Assembly (NCBI GenBank): GCA_036674765.1
Contig: JARVKI010000100.1
Span: 1-64,000 of the forward strand
Direction: 5' to 3'
From: Seiridium cupressi
Taxonomy: Eukaryota > Ascomycota > Sordariomycetes > Amphisphaeriales > Sporocadaceae
Length of the DNA stretch: 64,000 nucleotides
The notes below the pieces were generated by a model, which did no database searches, was not told the origin of the DNA, and saw only the letters and a list, made by a program, of their open reading frames with translations. Every line of letters starts with the position of its first letter. Within the stretch, counting starts at the first letter, position 1. The translations under genes and the position numbers were made by a program. Shown here piece by piece: positions 11,301 to 23,400 of the stretch.

Positions 11301-14300
11301 TCTATTAAGCATGGGTAGTAGATGGCCAACCGTCATAAAGAATCTGCTGGTCTCGACACTGGTAGATTTCATTTGTGCATCATACTTGTTCAATGTTAAA
11401 TTATCATGCCCAACAGATCAGAATGGGACAACACGTCCTGCAAATAGTTGTCATATGATTTGCCGACTGTCCCTTGTATATGGGCTCGATATTGCTCAAA
11501 GAAACAAGTCGTTGACTGTGATGTACGAGGTAAGTCTATAGTATAGACAGAATAACCAGTCTGGATCTTTATATGCCAGTATTTTCCTCTGACATACAAT
11601 CTAGGTCCGACATGAGAGCTTTATTAAGAGCGATGTCACTCCTAGGCTGATACAATACACTAGAGTCTCGCTCTCAGCAATCTTTGTCGGACAATCAAGG
11701 TCAGCTCCATGTTCCAACGCAAGTCATGACCCTCTCTCCACCGGGCTTCCAACTAGACTACCTTGCCGCCTCTAAGTTCAAATGGAAATAGAGTCGTCAG
11801 GAAGTATAGTTAATATACCGGACCTCAGCCTTACAGCCATATCGGTAGCCCCTGATTTCCCCGTAGCCAACACCGTAGTAGTGCCTCAAGTTACAGACAC
11901 GGTTTCTCAAGCAATGCCGAACGTCAAGAGGGTTGACGCGCTTAGTCAAATCATTGGTCTCACATACGTATGATCCATGTTATAGGGAATGGTCACTTCA
12001 CCGGCGCAGTTTCTGTTTTGTGTTGCCGGTCAAAAGTTCTCATCAGGCCCAAGAGGATGGGCTTGCTGGCAAAAAAAAACTGGCTTTCGCGCTAGTGGCG
12101 ATGTTGTCACTGTTACAGATAGTAACAAAGTCTCATGGCTATAGACCCGGTCAGCAAAGTTCTTCGTCACATAATATCCAGCAGTATCAGTCCTACATGC
12201 GAGTCACTGATATTGTCTTGCTAGTTGGGCGGTTGACTGCTCCTGAAGCTACATCTTCTCAAACATGTATAGGGTGAGGAGTGTGTACTCTGCAAACATT
12301 CACCTGGAAAGTGCTAGGCTGAGTATTCCACCGAAAGAATTCACAAAGATATACCATCGAAACCAGTCATTCGTGTTTCGGAGTGAAGTCGGAGCTACCA
12401 ATGACCTCGGTCCTCGGGGGGGGGTCGGATATCGTAATGTGTCAAACATGATTCGGCGCCAAATTTAAGCTCAAAGTAGTAGGTCTTACTTTTACTGTCG
12501 GTAACCAATGATTCAGATCGATCTAATCAGATCGTCTGGGGGCCATGTGGTAGGTGGTATTCGTTTCGCATAGCTTGTTAGTCGTGGTGTTGACAAACCT
12601 CATTGGACATACGATCGTGATCTTCCCGGTTCAGCCGAGTGTTTCACTCTTGGCGTCACCCATACGATGGTGCTAGGACCTCGTGTAACTTGTAGAGAGC
12701 TATGATGTTTACTGAGGGGGTGGCCTGTAACAGTGTTATTAAGGCTCATGGTTTATGGGCGAGCCTGAATCTTCGCTCTGCCTCCATGTTTGAATATAAG
12801 CCATCCCACATAGTGGAAGGGAGTAGACATTTCGATTGAACCTGTAATTCATCTCTCAGTGCCGACTCCCAGGCGCATGGCAGGCCCCCTCCCTGGGATA
12901 ATAGATCGCATGATCATAGGCGACATTCACAGTTCAATCTGACACAGTACTACACTCGGAAGCCGCAACTCTCTATCGCCTTACTACCGTTGAGCTGCTC
13001 TGGTCAAAATTAAACCCGGGCGTGTTTCACGTATGATCCACAGACGATTTGGCGTTATTGCTATGATGCCTTGCCCGTCAATAGCAATCATTCGCTTACC
13101 ATATCTCGTCTTTCCCAACTTATGACATACTACACGTGTTCTGATATCACCTCTCCTGATGCAAGCTCGTTCAAAAGAGCTGTGTTATGCTAAATCAACC
13201 AGCTCGCATCTCTCAAACGGTTCCTCGATCAGGTCTCCGGAGCGCAAATCGTCTAATGGAAGCCACGGGAAGTATCGTTGTTTGAATCATCGTAGCACTG
13301 GAGCTTGTATTGGTAACCTGTCTAATTATACGACGTGGGAGACATGTAAATATACAGAAATAACAGTTGGAACCCATGGTGGCAGCAATCAAGGGAACAA
13401 GTGAGGTGACACACGAGGATAGAGCGAGTGGCGTCTATAGATGCAAAGTTTCGAAGGCATATTGTGAGTTAATCAATCTCCAAAAATAGGCCTGTCTCAA
13501 TCGATGTTGCTCATATATCTATGTTTGTGAGATACTATACTCAATATGTACATTGTTGAGTTCGCTCTTGATCATTTTGCCCCAGGTAGCTTATATTCGA
13601 GACATCGGGACACCAGCCTAAGTACATACATTTATGCCTTGTTGTGAGTTCATATATTAGTAATACCATTCCAGCATCAAGATACATAGTTGTTGAGCCT
13701 TCGCAGCTTTATTTGAGTGTCACATAATGGGCAGGCCTGAAGATAGTGTGCATTCGGCCTTGCAGTATCTTCAGCCATGATTGGAATGAATCATACGAAG
13801 ATTCTAGTGTAACTCGGCCCGCAACATCCTATGGCCAGTATCATGGACTAGCCAGACGTCATCTCAACACCTCCGACGAACCACAGCTGATCTCCAAGAC
13901 GCGGAGACCATTATCGGCATTCTTTCGAATCTGAAGAAAAGAGGAGGCTGGTTGATGTTGGAGGGTGGGTATACGTGGCACCCGAGCCTGTCTTGTCGTT
14001 CACGGGCCGAAAGCCCAGTAACATCCGATTCGCCCGCTGGTACGTCCTTACGATATAGGAAGGGAGTGGTATGACATCCATTCCACCTGTGACTGGCTAC
14101 GAAGACTGCGTAGTACTTTTGCTGCCGCTCTTGCAGCTCCATGTTCATGCGTTGAGGGACGGAAAAGGCCAGGGTTACGTGATCTCCGGCGGGGGAGGAG
14201 ATTCGAGTCCCTTGTGAACTCGGCATGGCTGCAGCTTTGGGTAAATGGCGCACAACATCCTCCAGGCCGTTGCATGACCCTTTTATCAAATCCAAAGTGT

Positions 14301-14706
14301 CGGTAACCACTAAGGTTCCTATCGGGTGGAGACTTGTATTCCAAGACAGGGGTCGAAGCTGGATTCGTCAATTGTCCAATGGGAAGACCTTCCATTTCCC
14401 CGACGGACAGGCAAACCCATGACATTCACCGAGCTCTGTTAAATGATTGTTCACATTGCATATGCAACAGATTCGTATTGGTCTGGGCAATAGATTCCTG
14501 CGCATGGGCCAAAACGCTGTTAGTGTCGTCCTCGGCTCTATGATCCGGAATAGCTCGTTTGATTGTACTACCCTCGGGACAACAATCGAGCCTTGTGCAA
14601 GCTGATTGCTTCAAGGCACTCCGCTCCACCAGTGCCTATCCGGATCTCAGCCGCGAAGCTTCTAGAAAACAAAATAATCCAGCTTCTAGTATGGCTTTGG
14701 GACATT
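11301..14706. other. Gene-poor stretch, 3.4 kb
   Basis: No gene is supported across 3.4 kb between Nop2 and the methyltransferase. The sequence is of mixed composition, with frequent stops in all frames. At 13864-14629 three overlapping minus-strand ORFs in different frames (about 68, 125 and 148 aa) lie 78 bp beyond the methyltransferase stop. They share no domain I recognise and do not join through convincing splice sites, so they may be chance, or a decayed gene. A short G run occurs at about 12416-12423. No inverted-repeat transposon ends were noticed. Confidence 0.45.
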
Positions 14707-16379
14707 TTATAACGTATTTTCGACTGGCTTCTGAGCGAAGACTGTCATTCTGCTTTGACATCAGCACGTATGAGATACGATGAGATCAATCATTCAACTC
14801 ACAGTGGCATGAATGCATGCAGGTTCGTATCCACTATGTCTTTGAAGACTTGGCTGAGCAGCGCCTGCACTGCTTCCTCGGTCCACCCCAATATGCCGAG
14901 GAATATCGGCACCGTGATTGGATCAACAACACCCTGAACGTTGATCGACATCATTTCACCTAGATGCTGGAGCTTTTCTCCTGGTGGCCAAGGATTGATG
15001 GGGATCGAGAATTTCCTCTGCGTGACATTTGTGAAACCCGCGTCTTCCAACTTCGGGGCGTACCTTGTAGCATAAGAGGCTGATCTGTTGATGGCATGGA
15101 GACCTAGTCACATTAGCCTTGTGACCATGGCCAAGCTGGTTTTCCTAAATACCTCGACGAAGGTTGTGATTCCATGTATAGAAAGCAGTGCCATCTGTCG
15201 AGCGGTCCCCAGACTGGAGATGCATGATCCACTCGGTGAACTCCACCCAACCCCCTGGAGCCAGGTTTTGATATATTGTGTCTAGCAGATTTCTGAACAT
15301 GTCGCTAGGAAACTGGCCAAGGGTGCGCACATGGATGAAGTCAAACTCCTCTTGAAAGTCCCATTCTTCTCTCACATCCAGAGTCCGGAATTCACAATTT
15401 GAGACAGTGTACGGAGGCCGCACAGGTTCCACGTCTACGCCGACGACCGTGCAAGAAGGATTCGATTTCGCTTCGGGCCATTGGTTAGCAATGTGTCACT
15501 ATTTCACTGCAAGAGACACTTGCCAAATTCCTAGGACTGTTAGTCTTACACATTGTCCACAGGAGTGACCAGCTTACCAATGCCCATATCCCCGGGCCAG
15601 TCCCAACATCGAGAACTCTCCTTGGGTGCGTCAAGGGCGCGAGATGTAGCTTCCCATCAAACACGTGAACAACGATTTCATGTTGCGCCACTGAAGAAAA
15701 AGTGTTGGTGACATTCTTTTTGTGCATTGGTAACTGCTTACAATTTCTATCTCTTTCTTTCTAGAGTTACTAGTCAGCCTTTGCACAATAGCATTGTTCT
15801 TGGAGCATACCTGGTCGTTAGGAAAGAGATCGTAACCTAGATATCACTATCAATTCACGTGTTGGATGGTTCGATATTCAAGCAATGCTTACGCTTATTG
15901 AAAGTCCTGCCAAGCTTTTTAGCTAGAGATCGAAAAAAGCCTGTATTCTTTGATGTTGATTTTGTGTTTTGTCTACGGCCTTTGGTTAGTCGGAGTTACT
16001 CAAAGAAGGGGCAGTAACCAGATCAAGATAAGCCATGATGATCACCTCTTTAGTTCCCGAGCTGCACGATCGATATCTGAGTCCTCCGAGTCGGTCCCTG
16101 GCCAGTACTCGTTGGAGACCGAACTCCGCACACCTTCCGACTGCTACAGTGTTAGCCGAGGCACCCAAGACCCAATTATTCAGCGCGTACATCATTGACC
16201 TGGCTTCGCAGGCTCGAGTGTGAGGTAGAGGGATGCTCGTGGAGCGGAACTATTGGGTCAGATCCCTTCGCAGTAGGGATGCGGGCAATGCCGTATCCAC
16301 TCCCACTTCCCTTGCGAGGCGGCGATACAGGGCTCCATGGCTTCTGAACAATGTAACTGGAGCTGGAAGCGGTGTCCAT
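14707..16379 (-). CDS. LaeA-like SAM methyltransferase, ten exons
   Basis: Ten exons (minus strand: 16379-16200, 16140-16046, 15972-15893, 15836-15811, 15760-15742, 15690-15578, 15530-15524, 15470-15153, 15103-14803, 14749-14707) close to an uninterrupted 393-residue protein. It is a class I SAM methyltransferase of the LaeA/TAM type common in fungal secondary-metabolite loci. Residues 1-120 are Ser/Pro-rich and acidic. About residue 120 on come YDLFPNDQKERDRN, the VFDGKLHLAPL lead-in, SAM motif I VLDVGTGPGIWAL, EFAKSNPSCTVVGVD, EEWDFQEEFDFIHVR and LAPGGWVEF, ending FAQKPVENTL. Exon 7 is only 7 nt and the next intron is GC-AG. It diverges from the PKS, so it may methylate the product or, like LaeA, affect its expression. 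A TATA-like TATTATAAAG lies about 85 bp upstream. Substrate unknown. Confidence 0.85.
15471..15523 (-). other. GC-AG intron in LaeA-like gene
   Basis: This 53-bp intron has the donor GCAAGT (the usual GC-donor consensus), a TGCTAAC branch site and acceptor CCGAAG. Only this splice turns the preceding 7-nt exon into EFAKSNPSCTVVGVD, the expected motif after VLDVGTGPGIWAL. All GT-donor alternatives tried by eye gave a stop or a frameshift. Confidence 0.7.
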
Positions 16380-17407
16380 GGGTGCGCGATTTAGGCTGCG
16401 TGCGTCAGCCTTCTGGCGTGTCTACGCTTGGCGGTTGTGAGCGTGGACGAGGGGCCTTTATAATACATAGGAGGCTGTCTTACGAGAGCGTAAGAAGTTT
16501 GTTTTTAGGATTCAGAGAAAGGCAGGCCCAACATTGCTCTGGGATAGTGTTTGTTCCTTGTTTCATCCCTCCGAGGTGTCCGTTATGTTGATTTCTCAGC
16601 TGTCACATCAACATGCAGGCTGAAACCCCACTTTGCAGAGACGCTCTCGTCCAACGCGCAGCCGCCTCGCGTCCGACTGTCCCCTGACGCCACAGCCCTT
16701 GCCATTGGTACCCTGGGCCTCCTCCTTCCGCGCTGACCTGCCCCTGGTTGCCGCCATGTTCTTGGTGGAATCGCCGGTGCCATCAGTTCATCATGGTCGG
16801 CCCGACCCTCCTTTTGGAAAACACCGGTATTTGTCTCGCGACTATACAAGCAAACGCTGTGGAGCCGCTAACACTAGTTAACTCGAGTAGTGGTCGGAAT
16901 AGTAGGCAAGTTTGCTTGCAGGCATTGGAATTGGCGGCCGCCCGGGTTCGTCCTCGGGAACGACTCCACGGCCTTACCAACAATGGCCTAGCATTTGCGG
17001 TGGGTATTATAAAGTGCATGATGCATCCATGCCTACGAAAATGCAGCAGCTTGATCGTCAATGGGACATAGAGCCCGTCACCGGATCAACATTGCGCGCT
17101 GGAGAGATACCGTACGTTCGGCAAAATGGCTAGCGCCGACGTTGAGCAGGTCTGGTCAACGTGTGAGCGATAGGTGCCTGTAGTTTCGTTGTATATGGAG
17201 GAGGGCGGACGCATGTGATCTGAGCAGTTGCATGATCTGTTCTTGTCAATATGATCAAAACAAATTTATATGCTATCGACACACCAGACCCAAAGGCTCT
17301 CTCTCCACGGCTGTGACGTACACAACGTATAGATTATCCACATTACCATAATAGCAGTTCGTTCCGTTACCGCACATTTACAATCCTCATTGGCTAGTCT
17401 ATCACTC
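16380..17407. promoter_or_regulatory. Bidirectional promoter, LaeA-like / PKS
   Basis: A 1,028-bp region lies between divergent start codons. On the minus strand a TATTATAAAGG at about 16456-16466 precedes the methyltransferase start by about 85 bp. On the plus strand the 150 bp before the PKS ATG is AT-rich (AAATTTATATGC near 17261). A shared promoter suggests co-regulation of the two genes; no clear palindromic Zn2Cys6 operator was identified by eye. Confidence 0.5.
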
Positions 17408-20400
17408 ATGGACGAACCCATAGCCATTATAGGCCTCGATGCCAGAGTTCCTGGCGATGATGGCACCGTTGAAGGCTTCTATGACCTCTTGCTTGCCGGT
17501 CGATCGGCCTGGAGCCCAGTGCCAGAGGACAGATGGAACGTGGAATCGTTCTGGCATCCTGCTGAAGGAAGGGCTGGATCTGTGTGTTGTTACACTCTCT
17601 TCCTACGCCCATTTGACTAATTAGTCTAGACCCGTGTGAAGTCTGGCCATTTTTTAAAAGGCAGCGTTGCGGCCTTCGACGCGCCCTTCTTCTCTATCAC
17701 AGCGGCAGAGGCAAGTCAAATGGACCCCCAACAACGAGGTCTTCTAGAAAGTGCCTACAGAGCGCTGGAGAACGGTGAGTGCGCAATCTCTGATTTGGTA
17801 CCATGCTAATGATCTGTCAGCCGGGATTGGACCTACCTCAGTCAACGGTTCTCAAACTGGTGTCTATGTTGGGTGTTTCACCGGAGACTATGAGACGATA
17901 CTAAGCAGAGATACCCACATTTCGTTGAAACATTGTTTGGGCACAGAAACATCCATACTGAGTAACAGGGTATCTTGGTTCTTCAATTTGCAAGGGCCCA
18001 GCCTCACCATCGACACGGCTTGCTCAAGTAGTCTGGTGGCTCTATATCAGGCATGCCTTGGCCTGAAAGTCGGCGACACGTCTATGGTATGGTCCCTTTC
18101 AAGCTTTCCTAAGCTTAATACTGAAACAAAGAGCTAGGCGCTTGTAGGTGGCTGCAATATTCAACTTACTCCCGAATTCACCATGAAGCTTGACGCGGCT
18201 GGTGTATTGAGTCCGGACGGCAAGTCCTATAGTTTTGACGAGAGAGCAAACGGATATTCTCGAGGAGAGGGTTTCGGTGTAGTCGTACTGAAAAGACTAT
18301 CGGATGCAATCCGTGATGGCGACACTATTCGTGCTGTCATCCGGGGTTGCGGGTCTAATCAGGATGGTAGAACTCCAGGCATAACTCAGCCCTCCAGAAA
18401 AGCACAGGCAGACCTAATCCGGTCGGTATACTCGAAAGCATCTTTGGACCCATCCTTGACTCGGTTCTTTGAGGCGCATGGAACTGGAACAGTAGTGGGA
18501 GACTCTATTGAGGCCAGCGCTATTAGCGACATGTTCACCTCCTACCGCACCCCAGACGCTCCTCTCTTTGTCGGCGCCGTCAAGAGCAACATTGGCCATC
18601 TCGAGGGCGCTGCTGGCGTCGCCTCTCTAATCAAAGGCGTGCTCACTCTCGAGCGCGGCATTATCTTCGCGAACGCGACGTTTGAAAAGCTCAATCCCAA
18701 GATCAGCGAATCATGGAACCTCAAGTTTCCCACCCAGGCAACGGTATGGCCTCAGGCTGGGCTGCGAAGAATGAGCATTAACAGTTTCGGAATTGGAGGC
18801 TCTAATGTTCACGTTGTACTAGACGACTCATATCACTTCCTCAAAGAACACGGCTATACGGGTTACCATCGAACTGTGCCTGTGCCAACATTATTGGATA
18901 TCCCAAATGGGACCCATCAAAACGGTACGATGGCATTATTCCGTGTTCTTTGGGTGTACTGATATCAGATATAGGCTTCTCCAATGGAACTAATGGAACT
19001 AAAGGGACTAATGGAACCAATGGGACCAATGAAGCCAACGGGGCCAATCACGACCACCAATTTGCCAACAAAGATGAAGAGAGTCCGCGGCTCTTGATGA
19101 TATCTGCGTTTGACCAGGCCGGGGTATTTCGACAACGAGATCTCTACAGTCAGTACCTTAAGTCTAAGATAGACCAGCTCCCGGCTGGATCAAATTTGGG
19201 ACCACTTCTAAGGGACCTCACCTTTACACTTGCCCAAAAACGAGACTTGCAAAGTTGGGGTTCGTGTATCGTCGTCAAGTCCGAGGTAGAGGCCTTGAGC
19301 CAGCTTAGCGAAGTCCCAAAGCCCACGAGAAGTGTGCTTCATGCGCGGATCGCATTCGTGTTCACAGGCCAAGGCGCACAGTGGGCAAGAAGTAGGTCTC
19401 AGGATCCATAATATGTGAAACCGCATACTAATTCGGCGTTCCAGTGGGCTTGGAGCTGAATGCTTACCCGGTATTTCGAAAGTCGCTGTCAGATGCAGAG
19501 AATTATTTCAGGAGCTTGGGGTCCAGATGGTCTTTGCTGCGTAAGTTCAGTTCTTGATCGCGATCCAGCGCCAGTGCCCGCCCACTGTTACTTGAAGCTA
19601 AATACTACCACACAGATGAGCTCCGGAAAGAGCCCGAGTCGTCGAGAATCAACGACCCCCAGTTCTGCCAGCCGATTTGTACAGTGTTGCAAGTGGCGCT
19701 GGTAGATCTCCTAGAGAGCTGGGGCGTCCTTCCTCATGCCGTCGTGGGCCATTCGTCAGGGGAGATCGCCGCAGCGTATGCTATAGGTGCCATTTCCCGG
19801 GAAAGTGCATGGCGGATCTCATTCTACAGGGGACTTTTTTGTGCCAAGTTATCTCGAAGCCTACAGCACACTCGAACTGGTATGGCTGCAATAGGTCTGA
19901 GCGAGGAACAAACATTGGCAGCTTTCGAGCGCGTCAAGGGCGTTGGTGATGCCGAGGCAACCATCGAGATTGCCTGCATGAACAGGTAGGTGCTTATGCC
20001 TAAGCTCCGTCGCTTCATAGATCATGAACGTGGCGTGCAACGGAACAGAAGAATATGCTGACTTTATCTTAGTCCCCAGAGCCAAACGGTAAGCGGTGAC
20101 ATCGCCAAAATCGATGCACTGGTTTCTCTCTTGAGTGGAGAGAAAGTATTTGCTAGAAAATTGCAAGTCGACCTTGCGTATCACTCCCGATACATGGAGC
20201 CTATACGAGATGAATACCGAAGCGCGATTGAGGGACTGCAGGCTGCCGAGCCAAATCGGCGACGAAGCTGGGCTTCTTACTTCTCTTCGACATATGGATG
20301 TGCTGTTCCATTGAAAACCCTCCAGACGCCCGAATACTGGATCACGAATTTGCGATCAGCGGTCCGGTTCACGGACTCTGTCACAGCGATGCTGCAAGAT

Positions 20401-23400
20401 CGACCGTTGAGCATGAATGGTACCACAGGTCGCCAAGAGGATCAGTATCACCCCATTACCGACTTGCTTGAGATTGGACCCCACGGAGCTCTCAAGGGAC
20501 CTTTGCGAACCATTATGGATGGTCTAGGGAAACGCGACTCGGTCAGTTATCATTCTTTGATTGCGCGTCAACAGCCAGCTATTACTACAGCACTCAACGC
20601 AGTAGGAACGTTAAACTGCCGAGGATACTATATCTCTATGATGGATGTCAACAATTACGACACTGAGGGCGAGCATAAGCCTCACATGCTAACTGATCTA
20701 CCTCCTTATTCGTTTGACCATTCCAAGGAGTATTGGACCGAGTCGAGGCTGAGCCGGGGCGTCCGATTTGCCAAATCTGGCCGCCATGAACTTCTCGGCG
20801 CCCCTGTTCCGGATTGGAATATCAACAACGCCATCTGGCGGAATTATATTCGCCTGTCGGAAAATCCTTGGATAGAGGATCATCGCGTATCAGGAGATAT
20901 TCTCTATCCCGCTGCAGGCATGCTCGTGATGGCCATTGAGGCTAGCCGACAGGTTGCCGCCCACGATAAAGTACCGAAAGCCTTCAAGTTCAAGGAAGTC
21001 TCCTTTCACCACGCATTACGAATTTCGGTTGATCCTGGAGAGGTCGAGTCACACTTTTATCTACGACCGCATAAAGGATCCTCTGCATCCACAACAGCCA
21101 CATGGAATGAGTTTCAGCTGTTCACCCACGACAAAGATGAATGGAAAGAGCATTGCCGGGGCTTCATCATGACTGAGTACGAATCGGATTACAATGCTGT
21201 TGATAACGGAAAAGCGGACCATGCATTGCGCAATCGGTGTGTTCAAGCCGTCGAGCAGGCCCAGATTGCGTGCAAATTGGAAGTACCCTCCAGCAAGGTA
21301 TATCGAGCATTCAAAGACATGGGCTTGGACTTCGGCGACCTCTTCCAGACTTTGCGGGGGGCGCGGGTTGGGGCAGGTTTGACATCATTCACTCGGGTCG
21401 AAGCTACCGTTGCTGCTTTAAGAAAGTCAATGCCTAGCGAATATCTTCAGCCTCACTTGGTCCACCCGACGACTCTGGACGGTCTTCTGCAAGCCAATCT
21501 CCTACCACTGGCGCTGACCATGAAAGGACATCGGCAAGTGGTGGTGCCGACTTACTTGAGCGAGTTGTGGGTGTCTGCGGACTCACAATCATCGCATCGG
21601 TCCTACCTTGTTGCCGCGCACACAAAACCACAAAGCCGCACTAGAGCTATATGCAGTACCTCTGCGATCCATGCCGACTTGCATCATCCAATGGTTGAAA
21701 TCTCGGGCCTGGTTCTGAAGGCAGTCTCAACTGAGTCTACGCAGTCCTTCCAAGATCTCCCTAAACGGTCTTTCAATGTGGATTGGAAACCAGATCCCAC
21801 GTTTCTTAGTCCACACGAAGCCTCTCAAGTTTTTGGACTGCCACAGTTGCGGGAAGGTGAATCTCCAGATCATATAGAAGAGTGCGAGTTATTGTGCTTG
21901 GCATATATGAGCCGGTACTTCAGTGCCGACCACAAGCGAGGCCTTGAAAGATTGCCAAAGCACTTCCAGAAGTACGTCGCATGGATGACAGGTGTTCTCC
22001 GCAGCCACCAAGGCGCCTCTAATCACATTAGAGACCTTGAAAATAGAGTTATTGGCCGAAACACTCCGGAAGGCAAGCTGATTGTTGCCGTTGGTCGGGT
22101 GCTCACCGAAATTGTCCAGGGAGATGTCGACCCCTTGGAAGTGCTCTTCAAGGACCAACTAGCTGAAAACATCTATCGCCACAGCATTGGTGCCAGAAGA
22201 AGCTATGAGCAGCTTTCTCGCTACATCGATGCATTGGCTCATAAGAACCCAGAAATGGAGTTACTTGAGATCGGTGCAGGAACTGGAGGAGCCACCCACT
22301 CCATAATCAACACACTTACACAACATGGCTCACGATACAAGCATTATACCTTCACTGACATCTCACCATCCTTCCTCGAACAAGCGAAAGTGAATTTTGA
22401 AGCTCAAGCAGGCAAGATGAGCTTCCACCGTCTCGATATAGAGGGTTCGCCACAAGATCAAGACTTCGCTGTTGGCCAATATGATGTTGTTGTCGCAGCA
22501 AACGTTCTCCACGCCACCAAGAACATAGACGAATCACTCAAGAATGCTAAGCTACTCCTGAAGCCCGGGGGGAAGCTGATCCTCTACGAAGTCACGGATC
22601 CAAGTTATGTTCTGGCCGGTTTTGTTTTCGGACTCTTGCCAGGTTGGTGGTTGTCAGAGGATGCTGACCGAGACAATGGCCCATTGATGTCCATGGCCCA
22701 GTGGGAGAGTCATCTTGTTTGCAATGGCTTTAGAGGCTTGGATGTTGTTCTGAATGATTTCCCCGATCCCAAAAATCAGTACACGTCGATCCTTGTGTCA
22801 GGTGTGCCTGAAGCGGAGGTTGTAGTTGCAGTGGAAGGGCATACGGTTGTGCTGACTAAGGCACCCTTTGGCATACAACAAGCAGTTGCCGAAGGAATCG
22901 CTACCGTGTTCAGTCGAAAAAATCAGTGCAATATCCGTGAGATTAGTGAGGTGGCAGATGAGGACCTCCAGGGCGCTACGTGCGTCTTCGTTGGTGAGCT
23001 CGATGCTCCCGTATTGTCGAACATGACGACTGGGGAGCTTGAGACACTAAAACGAATCGTCAAACACAGTAAGAAGTTATGCTGGGTCTGCAAGGGCGGC
23101 GTTGGAACTGTCGCACTGCCTGATATGGAACTAATAACAGGACTTTCAAGGGCTGTCCGCACCGAGAACTTCGACACAGTTGTCATTGGTTTTGAGGATA
23201 CTGCAAGAACCAATACTATCATCTTCAAGACCGTGGAAATTTTAGAGCGCACCACTCAGAGAGGGAACAAGGATAGTTCCTTTAGAATACTCAACGACAC
23301 CGTTCAGGTTCCTCGACTAGTGGATTCGGAGGGCTTGGCCAAGCATATCGAATTGCAGACCACTACCGGCAATATCACCAAGTGTAGACTTGGCGACCAG

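Noticed and set aside
10584..11393. 269-codon minus-strand ORF
   Set aside because: Antisense to the Lys-rich 3' end of Nop2; the Leu-rich translation is the mirror of Lys/Glu codons and matches no family.
17390..17407. PKS start at 17390
   Set aside because: That frame begins with TTG; the first ATG is 17408, directly before the conserved EPIAIIG.
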